DNA of 64,000 bases, from positions 1,790,501 through 1,854,500 of the forward strand of contig NZ_CP041330.1 of the NCBI RefSeq assembly GCF_013394165.1. Reading direction: 5' to 3'. The notes beneath the pieces are model-generated. The model did not search any database, was not told the origin of the DNA, and worked only from the letters and a program-made list of their open reading frames with translations. The position numbers were made by a program, and so were the translations under genes. The DNA comes from Pseudoalteromonas sp. Scap06. Lineage in GTDB: Bacteria; Pseudomonadota; Gammaproteobacteria; Enterobacterales; Alteromonadaceae. Position 1 is the stretch's first letter. Each line of letters begins with the position of its first letter. Positions 56,720 through 64,000 of this stretch are shown in pieces.

Positions 56720-57321
56720 TGAATCAACATCAAGTCATGGCACTTGCTGCCATGTGCCAAGTAGCAAAACAAGTACAAAAGGTTGCTCAATACGGTCGTT
56801 GTGATGAACATGACTTATCAACGTTGTTATCAAGTATTGTGCAAACCTCACCCGCCTCTCCTGAGGATGTATACCAAGGCACACAAAATTTGCGTGATGG
56901 CTATAAAACATTAATGGCACAACTGAGTGCCGGTGCTCAAAAAGATGTTGAAATAGTTAAATACGTGGGTGGCTTAATGCAGTTAGAGCGAGCCCTTAGT
57001 GCCAATAGTAAGAGCCTCAATGAATTAGGTAAACGTATTGATGATATTCATCGTCGTTTAGATCATTTTGCTATTACTGATGACAGTGTTGTTGCCGGTT
57101 TAGCAGATATATACTCGTCGGTGCTAAGCCCCCTTGGGCACCGAATCCAGGTTTATGGTAAACCCGAGTTATTAAAACAGCAGCTCACTCAAAACAAAAT
57201 CCGTGCGTTACTTTTAGCCGGCATTCGTAGTGCAGTATTATGGCGTCAAATGGGCGGCAAACGTCGTCATTTCTTTTTTGCAAAAAGAAAAATTCTCGCC
57301 ATTGCTAAAACAAAAATTTAA
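56719..57321 (+). CDS. hflD: HflD family protein
   Basis: Peripheral membrane protein of the HflD family (200 residues), placed between mnmA and purB as in E. coli. E. coli HflD was described as modulating lambda CII stability; its physiological role is unclear. The sequence is largely helical, with VMALAAMCQVAKQVQKVAQYG at the N-terminus and LADIYSSVLSPLGHRIQVYG in the last third, both typical. It overlaps the mnmA stop by one base; purB begins 31 bp downstream. Confidence 0.93.
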   Translation: MNQHQVMALAAMCQVAKQVQKVAQYGRCDEHDLSTLLSSIVQTSPASPEDVYQGTQNLRDGYKTLMAQLSAGAQKDVEIVKYVGGLMQLERALSANSKSLNELGKRIDDIHRRLDHFAITDDSVVAGLADIYSSVLSPLGHRIQVYGKPELLKQQLTQNKIRALLLAGIRSAVLWRQMGGKRRHFFFAKRKILAIAKTKI

Positions 57322-57337
57322 TTATCGTTCAAACTAA

Positions 57338-58723
<1,386 letters not shown>

Positions 58724-58740
58724 TTACTCAAATCTACTAA

Positions 58741-58775
58741 TAAAAAGCGAAAGGTACCTGCCTTTCGCTTTTTTC
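58741..58775 (+). terminator. purB Rho-independent terminator
   Basis: AAAAGCGAAAGG and CCTTTCGCTTTT form a 12-bp stem (58743-58754 with 58761-58772) with a 6-base loop, followed by T residues. Confidence 0.88.
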
Positions 58776-58803
58776 ATTTAGGTCTTAACGTTATAGGCAT
58801 TCT

Positions 58804-59946
58804 ATGTATCAATTAAAAATAAATGAATTATCTGAGCAAGCGTTTTTAAATCAATATTGGCAAAAAAAGCCACTGTTAATCAAAAGAGGTTTTAATGACT
58901 TTAAAGACCCTCTTGATGCCAATGAACTGGCAGGCCTTGCTATGGAAGACAGCATAGAGTCGCGTATTATAACCAACCATAACCAGCAATGGCAGTCCCA
59001 TCAAGGGCCGTTTGAAGATTTTGAAATACTCACCGACGAGCACGCTACTTTATTAGTACAAGCAGTCGATCATTGGCACCCAGAAGCCGCACAATTGCTT
59101 GAACCATTTCGTTTTATTCCTAACTGGCGCATAGATGATTTAATGATCAGCTACTCAACCCCTGGCGGTGGTGTTGGACCACACTTAGATCAATATGATG
59201 TATTTATTATACAAGGTGAAGGCAAACGCCATTGGCGTGTAGGCTTACCTGACGCCTCATTAAAGCAATTTGCTCAAAATAAAAGCTTGCTACAAGTTGA
59301 AGCTTTCACCGCAGTAATTGATTGTGTTTTAGAGCCTGGTGACATTTTGTACATACCACCAGGTTGTCCGCATGAAGGCTATGCCATTGAAAATGCTTTA
59401 AACTACTCGGTCGGATTTAGAGCGCCTAATCAACAAGATTTACTGTCTAGTTTTGCAGATCATATTATTGACACAGAAAGCGGCCAAAAGCGTTACACGG
59501 ACCATACCCTCGCGCTACGTGATTCAAAAGGTGAGCTTACGCAAAGCGAAGTTGATAAAGTAAAAACGTTAATGCAGGCTTTAATAGAAAACGACAACTT
59601 ATTTAAAAACTGGTTAGGAAACACATTAAGTCAACCTAAGCATGATATGGATTTAGCGCCTGAAGAAAACCCGTTTAGTACAGCTGAAATTATGCAACAA
59701 CTTGAAAATGATGTGACATTTGAGCGTGTTGGTGGCACGCGTGCAATTTACCAATGCATAGGTGATGAGCTGCTTTTAAGTGTTAATGGCGAAAACTACC
59801 CTTTACCGCTATCTGATTTAGAGGCTGTAAAACAGCTAACTGATTTTATTGAATTTGATAGCAGCTTGCTGAATTCAACCACACCTAGCCTAGATTTTAT
59901 CGAAACCTTTACTACACTGGTAAATGAGGGGATTTGGTTTAGCTAG
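58804..59946 (+). CDS. roxA: Ribosomal protein L16 arginine hydroxylase RoxA (cupin)
   Basis: JmjC-type Fe(II)/2-oxoglutarate oxygenase (YcfD) that 3-hydroxylates an arginine of ribosomal protein L16. The metal triad is visible: His127 and Asp129 in GPHLDQYDVF, and His190 in PPGCPHEGYAIEN. NYSVGFRAPN follows and a C-terminal winged-helix-like dimerisation and substrate region completes 380 residues (E. coli 373). A GNAT gene begins 9 bp after its stop, preceded by an AGGAGG site overlapping the roxA end. Confidence 0.94.
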   Translation: MYQLKINELSEQAFLNQYWQKKPLLIKRGFNDFKDPLDANELAGLAMEDSIESRIITNHNQQWQSHQGPFEDFEILTDEHATLLVQAVDHWHPEAAQLLEPFRFIPNWRIDDLMISYSTPGGGVGPHLDQYDVFIIQGEGKRHWRVGLPDASLKQFAQNKSLLQVEAFTAVIDCVLEPGDILYIPPGCPHEGYAIENALNYSVGFRAPNQQDLLSSFADHIIDTESGQKRYTDHTLALRDSKGELTQSEVDKVKTLMQALIENDNLFKNWLGNTLSQPKHDMDLAPEENPFSTAEIMQQLENDVTFERVGGTRAIYQCIGDELLLSVNGENYPLPLSDLEAVKQLTDFIEFDSSLLNSTTPSLDFIETFTTLVNEGIWFS

Positions 59947-59955
59947 GAGGAGGCT

Positions 59956-60414
59956 ATGGTTTATACTGTTGACAAAGTTGATTGGCAAAGTGAAAAAGAT
60001 CAACTTCAACAAATAAGAGAGCGTGTTTTTGTTTACGAATTACATATTCCAAAGAATATTGAATTTGATAGCTTAGATGCGTTCGCTCAACATATTCTGG
60101 TTACCGATAATATGCACTCACCTGTTGCCACAGGTCGATTATGTAATGATGGTTTAATAGGTAGAATTGCCGTACTACCCCAGCACCGCAATCGCAACGT
60201 TTATAAATCTCTACTTAATTTCATTGTAAAGCTTGCCGAAGAGCAAGGTATTGAGGCTGTCAGTATTAACTGTATTTTAAATGAAGTAGAACGATTCAAA
60301 AATAACGGCTTTACTGTGCAAGGGCACGTTTTTATGGAAGCTGGCATTCCAAGACAGCGAATGGAATGCCCTATTACATGCTTTGAAACACGGCCATTTA
60401 CTTTAGTGCATTAA
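59956..60414 (+). CDS. GNAT-family N-acetyltransferase
   Basis: A 152-residue protein of the GNAT superfamily (ElaA/YjcF-like size). The acetyl-CoA binding region IGRIAVLPQHRNRNVYKSLL (about 70-90) has a variant of the usual QxxGxG/A loop (QHRNRN), followed by VSINCILNEVERFKNNGF, matching motif B. VFVYELHIPKN near the N-terminus resembles the YjcF-type substrate loop. The substrate is unknown. It has a near-perfect AGGAGG ribosome site and follows roxA by 9 bp, so the two are probably cotranscribed. Confidence 0.85.
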   Translation: MVYTVDKVDWQSEKDQLQQIRERVFVYELHIPKNIEFDSLDAFAQHILVTDNMHSPVATGRLCNDGLIGRIAVLPQHRNRNVYKSLLNFIVKLAEEQGIEAVSINCILNEVERFKNNGFTVQGHVFMEAGIPRQRMECPITCFETRPFTLVH

Positions 60415-60416
60415 CC

Positions 60417-60444
60417 AAAAAACGAGCCATTTGGCTCGTTTTTT
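60417..60444. terminator. Bidirectional terminator
   Basis: AAAAAACGAGCCA TT TGGCTCGTTTTTT lies between the convergent GNAT gene and alaA. The symmetric stem with A and T flanks allows termination on both strands. Confidence 0.88.
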
Positions 60445-60447
60445 ACT

Positions 60448-61665
60448 TTATTCTTGTCGGTAATCTTTGAAGAACCGCTGCATTTTCATCATTGCACTGC
60501 TTAGATCATCTTTATTAGGTAAAAACACCAATCTAAAATGATCGGGATCTGGCCAGTTAAAAGCGCGCCCATGTACTAATAATATTTTTTCTGCCTTTAA
60601 CAAGTCAAACATCATTTGTTCATCATTTTTAATATTAAACAATTTTGTATCAACTTTGGGAAATGCATACAGCGCCCCTTTTGGCTTTTTACAGCTTATC
60701 CCCTCAATTGCATTTAATCCACGCCAAGCAATATCTCGTTGCTCGTATAAGCGACCTCCGGGGTCAATTAAACTGTCAATGGATTGTACCCCACCCAATG
60801 CTTGCTGAATGGCATATTGAGCAGGGACGTTTGCGCATAAACGCATTGAGGCAAGAATATCGAGGCCTTTAATTAAATCTGTCATTAAGGCAGTGCGCCC
60901 GCTTAGCACCATCCAACCCATTCTAAGACCAGCGGCGCGATATGTCTTAGCTAAACCGTTAAACGTAATAATGGGAATATCGTCGCACAATGCACCAATA
61001 GAGGTATGGGTAACTCCGTCGTATAGGATTTTCTCGTATATTTCGTCACTTAATAGTAAAAGTTTGTGCTCTCGGGCAATGTTGATCAATTCTTCAAGCA
61101 AGGCATCACTGTACACTGCCCCTGTTGGATTATTAGGGTTTATTAACACCAATGCTTTAGTTTTCGAGGTGATTTTGCTTTTAATATCATCAATATCAGG
61201 AAACCAATCTTGCTCTTCATCACATAAATAGTGAACAGGGTTACCGCCTGCTAGCTTTACCGATGCAGTCCAAAGCGGATAATCGGGTGCAGGAATTAAT
61301 ACTTCATCGTCATTATTTAACAACGCTTGGGTAACCATTTGAATAAGTTCACTCACACCGTTGCCAATGTAAATATTATCAACGTCTAAGTTGTGTAAAC
61401 CTCGCTGTTGGTAATGCTGATAAATAGCAACACGCGCAGAGTAAAGCCCTTTAGAATCACAATAGCCTTGAGCAGAATATAAATTACGGATAATGTCACG
61501 GTGCATATCTTCTGGCATATCAAAACCAAATGCCGCGGGGTTACCAATATTAAGCTTAAGTACTTTTTGGCCCTCGTCTTCCATTTTTTTAGCTTGCACT
61601 AAAACGGGACCACGGATGTCATAACAGACGCCGTCTAATTTATGACTCTTTTTTATTTCTGACAT
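60448..61665 (-). CDS. alaA: Alanine aminotransferase AlaA
   Basis: PLP-dependent class I/II aminotransferase that forms alanine from pyruvate and glutamate. Similarity to E. coli AlaA runs along the full length (both 405 residues): CYDIRGPVL, AQGYCDSKGLYSAR, YIGNGVSELI, VPAPDYPLWTA, VLINPNNPTGAVYS, the PLP-lysine segment TFNGLAKTYRAAGLRMGW (about Lys240) and ASMRLCANVPAQ. It is a single gene with its own terminator; 127 bp separate it from the Hpt gene. Confidence 0.96.
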   Translation of the reverse strand: MSEIKKSHKLDGVCYDIRGPVLVQAKKMEDEGQKVLKLNIGNPAAFGFDMPEDMHRDIIRNLYSAQGYCDSKGLYSARVAIYQHYQQRGLHNLDVDNIYIGNGVSELIQMVTQALLNNDDEVLIPAPDYPLWTASVKLAGGNPVHYLCDEEQDWFPDIDDIKSKITSKTKALVLINPNNPTGAVYSDALLEELINIAREHKLLLLSDEIYEKILYDGVTHTSIGALCDDIPIITFNGLAKTYRAAGLRMGWMVLSGRTALMTDLIKGLDILASMRLCANVPAQYAIQQALGGVQSIDSLIDPGGRLYEQRDIAWRGLNAIEGISCKKPKGALYAFPKVDTKLFNIKNDEQMMFDLLKAEKILLVHGRAFNWPDPDHFRLVFLPNKDDLSSAMMKMQRFFKDYRQE

Positions 61666-61792
61666 TGTTACCTCTAAAGAGCAAGTTAGTCTTAAGACTA
61701 ACTCAGTAAAGCCGTGAATTACTAGGGAAATTAAGCGCTTAAAACTGAAAAAAATTCACGTTAACATTCTATTCTGTTCTTTTTAAACGAGC

Positions 61793-62137
61793 TTACCGCT
61801 GAGCTTGCCACTCATTTAATTTTGCTTGTGAGCCAATAACTTGCGCCATTAAATTATTTGCTGCATCAACAGCCTGTTCCTCGTTATCATTATTTAAATT
61901 ATATTCAATTAAACGTGCCACTTCGGCTAAACTTGCCGCTCCAAACTGAGCTGCATTTGATTTAAGGCTATGAGAATGGCGAATAGCAGCCTCTTTATCT
62001 TGCCCAAGCGCTGCAATAGTTTCGCTTCCTAAGCGCTCAAATTCCGCACAACAAAATTCCAACGTATCTGGAAATTGTTCACCTAATAGCGATTCCATAC
62101 TTTCTAAAGCGGATTCGTCGATACTGATCTCTGTCAT
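61793..62137 (-). CDS. Orphan Hpt (histidine phosphotransfer) domain protein
   Basis: Stand-alone Hpt domain of 114 residues. The phosphoacceptor is His56 in RHSHSLKSNAAQFGA, with the typical four-helix-bundle pattern before it (LLGEQFPDTLEFCCAEFERL) and after it (LAEVARLIEYNL). No histidine kinase or response regulator gene is nearby, so it must serve a phosphorelay encoded elsewhere. The start ATG lies at 62137; ATTAAAGGGC upstream provides a modest ribosome site. Confidence 0.88.
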   Translation of the reverse strand: MTEISIDESALESMESLLGEQFPDTLEFCCAEFERLGSETIAALGQDKEAAIRHSHSLKSNAAQFGAASLAEVARLIEYNLNNDNEEQAVDAANNLMAQVIGSQAKLNEWQAQR

Positions 62138-62268
62138 ATTAATGCCCTTTAATGCGGTCCTGCGATTTCTCTTTCATCTCTTACTCTATATCTAAGCACA
62201 AAAAAAACCAACTTTATTAATGCAAAAATGTATAATTAGGTTAAATGTATTAATCGAATGGTTAGCTT

Positions 62269-62862
62269 ATGGCACGTGCACTTTGTGAACGCTGTAATTT
62301 TTCGCTAAGCACCTGTATTTGCAATGCAATCACCTGTGTTGATAATCAAACTCAGGTTGTTGTGTTACAGCACCCCAGTGAAGCAAAAATTAGTAAAAAT
62401 ACGGCACAGTTATTGGCATTAAGTTTAACGCGATGCAAAATAATTAAAGGCGAAAATAATCAAGACTTTGCTTGCTTGCAAAAGCTGCCGCTCAGCTCAA
62501 CGGTGTTACTCTACCCAAACGAGGGCGCAATTGAGTTAGATTTAGCCAATAACAATGAAAACGTACAACCGATTACGCATTTAATAGTGATCGATGGAAC
62601 ATGGAATAAAGCTTTTAAAATTTTGCAATTAACTCCGCTATTAAAACAGTTTAAAACAGTAAGCTTTCGCCATATTCCTACTAACCGCTATGCTATTCGT
62701 AAAGCCCCAAGAGCAGATAGCTTGTCAACGCTAGAGGCAGTAGCGCATAGTTTATCGCTTATTGAAGCACTCAATCCGGCGCCGTTGTATGATTTATTAG
62801 ATGAATTAATTACCAAACAAACCCAACATATGCCCGCTCACGTAAAAGCACGTTACCTGTAA
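62269..62862 (+). CDS. tapT: DTW-domain tRNA-uridine aminocarboxypropyltransferase
   Basis: DTW-domain protein of 197 residues, the family that adds the 3-amino-3-carboxypropyl group to tRNA uridine (acp3U, position 47 in E. coli by TapT/YfiP). Zinc-binding cysteines are at the N-terminus (CERCNFSLSTCIC, residues 6-18). LQHPSEAKISKNTAQLL and the signature VIDGTWNKAFKIL follow, with the late RKAPRADSLSTLEAVA. The family has paralogues, so the exact site is not certain. The LPD1-like gene begins 18 bp downstream. Confidence 0.87.
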   Translation: MARALCERCNFSLSTCICNAITCVDNQTQVVVLQHPSEAKISKNTAQLLALSLTRCKIIKGENNQDFACLQKLPLSSTVLLYPNEGAIELDLANNNENVQPITHLIVIDGTWNKAFKILQLTPLLKQFKTVSFRHIPTNRYAIRKAPRADSLSTLEAVAHSLSLIEALNPAPLYDLLDELITKQTQHMPAHVKARYL

Positions 62863-62880
62863 TTAAAAATGAAATAACTA

Positions 62881-63663
62881 ATGCGTAATACCCCTTCTCG
62901 ATTAAAGCGCGGATTCTCACGCCAAGGCCCTGACTATCGTTTTGACGACCAAGTTGATTTTAGCGATATTAGAACGACTTTTGGTTTTCGTTCGATGGTG
63001 GTTGGTAAGTGGGTGACTAAAGAAGAGCGCTTTATTAGTGCCAATTTAATTTATGATGCACTGGCTGATTTAGCGCAAATTTTACATTTACCACCAACAG
63101 CAATTGGCCTTCGCGGTAAACTTAATTTTGCCTTTGGCCATGGCGGACAAAAAGGTGTGCAAGCACACTATAATGCTTATGACCAAACTCTCGCACTGGC
63201 AAAAAACGCAGGCGGCGGTGCTTTAGCCCATGAGTGGTTTCATGCATTCGACCATCATATTAGTGAGCATTTGTTTAAATCAAAAACCCGCTTTGGTTTC
63301 GCCTCTAAGTTATGGCTATCAAACTCTCCTGATTTGAGCCATCCACTTAATGATGCACTTAATCAATTTTATAAGCAGGTATTTTTAGCGCGAAACGGGG
63401 AAGATGCGAATGAATTTGTACAACGCTGTATCGCGTTTGATAAGGCACACAAGCAGCAATACATGAGTATGCCAGAGGAGCTTGCAGCTCGGTGTTTTGA
63501 AGCCTGTATAAATCAGCACCAAACAATAAAAAATAGCTTTTTGGTCAGTGGATTAAGCAGTAATAATTTAATTTACCCTGAGCTTAGCCAAACGCTACAA
63601 GCCAATGAAGCACTTAACCAATATTTTCAATTATTAGGTTACGCGCTTCATCAACAAACATAG
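62881..63663 (+). CDS. Predicted zincin metalloprotease, LPD1-like domain
   Basis: A 260-residue protein resembling the poorly described CLCA_X family of Shewanella and Pseudoalteromonas. The region from about 34 to 126 (TFGFRSMVVGKWVTKEER, LPPTAIGLRGKLNFAFGHGG, AHYNAYDQTLALAKNAGGG) resembles the LPD1 domain of phage polyvalent proteins as I remember it. It ends in HEWFHAFDHH (HExxH, His117/Glu118/His121), the pattern of a zinc metalloprotease. A later conserved-looking MPEELAARCFEACI (about 200) could supply the third ligand (Glu). No signal peptide, so it is probably cytoplasmic. It follows tapT by 18 bp; function unknown. Confidence 0.75.
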   Translation: MRNTPSRLKRGFSRQGPDYRFDDQVDFSDIRTTFGFRSMVVGKWVTKEERFISANLIYDALADLAQILHLPPTAIGLRGKLNFAFGHGGQKGVQAHYNAYDQTLALAKNAGGGALAHEWFHAFDHHISEHLFKSKTRFGFASKLWLSNSPDLSHPLNDALNQFYKQVFLARNGEDANEFVQRCIAFDKAHKQQYMSMPEELAARCFEACINQHQTIKNSFLVSGLSSNNLIYPELSQTLQANEALNQYFQLLGYALHQQT

Positions 63664-63688
63664 TAATCGTTTCTAAAAATCAGAATTA

Positions 63689-64000
63689 CTATTTATCATC
63701 ACTGATACGACTTGCCACCGCGCTATTTTGATCTTTATATTTTGCATCAACACGGGTGTTATACGGGTTTTCACATGGGCCGGTGAGCGTTTCAAAACTC
63801 ATTGCACCAATCTTCATCATAGGTCTGAGCGCAAGCGGCAGTTTACCCGAGTTGTAAAACTCTAAGACAATATTACCACTCCAACCAGGGTCGATTCTGT
63901 GTGCGGTGACATGCACCATTAAACCTAAACGTGCCAGTGACGAACGTCCATCTAACCAGCCAACAATATCAGCAGGTAACGTTACTTTTTCATAGGTTAT
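63689..64000 (-). CDS. dcd: dCTP deaminase, N-terminal part outside window
   Basis: The visible 103 codons are the C-terminal half of dCTP deaminase, which makes dUTP for thymidylate synthesis. The frame is open to the window edge at 64000. Before the Met at 63919 the family residues [18 protein letters not shown] are present, with Arg, Ser and Ser of the active site. [31 protein letters not shown] and the C-terminal PYN...[15 protein letters not shown] follow. The gene starts beyond the window and converges on the predicted zincin gene. Confidence 0.95.
   Translation of the reverse strand: MTYEKVTLPADIVGWLDGRSSLARLGLMVHVTAHRIDPGWSGNIVLEFYNSGKLPLALRPMMKIGAMSFETLTGPCENPYNTRVDAKYKDQNSAVASRISDDK

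Overview
This is an AT-rich, densely packed chromosomal window from a marine gammaproteobacterium, most likely Pseudoalteromonas or a close relative in the Alteromonadales. Protein similarity and gene order both support this: gltA divergent from sdhCDAB-sucABCD, comEC-msbA-lpxK-ycaR-kdsB, pyrD/zapC/rlmL/uup, msrC-proQ-prc, pepN-DUF2835, and the NAD-specific 1,600-residue glutamate dehydrogenase. I see no insertion sequence, prophage, integron, CRISPR array or rRNA operon. The only RNA genes are two identical tandem tRNA-Ser(UGA) genes.

Layout. 1-551: 3' part of an uncharacterised gene. 641-10499 (minus): TCA-cycle block sdhC-sdhD-sdhA-sdhB-sucA-sucB-sucC-sucD, with hairpins between sdhB/sucA and sucB/sucC. 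10906-12192 (plus): citrate synthase. 12307-14795: CSD sulfur-transfer genes csdA-csdE, with tcdA convergent. 14796-21459 (minus): RluA-type pseudouridine synthase, kdsB, Trm112-like protein, lpxK, msbA and comEC (lipid A/KDO assembly and DNA uptake). 21439-28690: DUF2062 protein, DUF3466 secreted protein, uup, glutaredoxin-like protein, rlmL and zapC. 28821-34778: pyrD and the giant glutamate dehydrogenase. 34989-41904: envelope module of an MMPL/RND transporter, a YCF48-like periplasmic protein, DUF1329 and DUF1302 proteins. 42155-50621: DUF2835 protein, pepN, nhaC, prc, proQ, a very acidic small protein, msrC and a small membrane protein. 50794-51026: the tRNA-Ser pair. 51279-53967 (plus): yccA, tusDCBE and rluE. 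53989-55264: PAS-GGDEF diguanylate cyclase broken by a one-base frameshift. 55619-60414 (plus): mnmA, hflD, purB, roxA and a GNAT protein. 60448-64000: alaA, an orphan Hpt protein, tapT-like DTW protein, a predicted zincin with an LPD1-like region, and the C-terminal part of dcd, which runs off the window.

How the genes work together. The first 12 kb supplies the citrate-to-malate part of the TCA cycle. A second theme is RNA modification and sulfur relay: CsdA/CsdE/TcdA act on ct6A, TusDCBE deliver sulfur to MnmA encoded 2.3 kb downstream, and RlmL, RluE, an RluA-like enzyme, a TapT-like enzyme and the L16 hydroxylase RoxA modify RNA or ribosome. A third theme is the envelope: LpxK, MsbA, KdsB, the MMPL/DUF1302/DUF1329 module and Prc.

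Most of the window is housekeeping. The points most worth a second look are the uncharacterised HEWFH metalloprotease-like protein resembling phage polyvalent-protein domains, the DUF1302-DUF1329-YCF48-MMPL module, the frameshifted diguanylate cyclase, the terminator splitting sucAB from sucCD, and the acidic 92-residue protein between msrC and proQ. I found no convincing wholly new multi-gene system.
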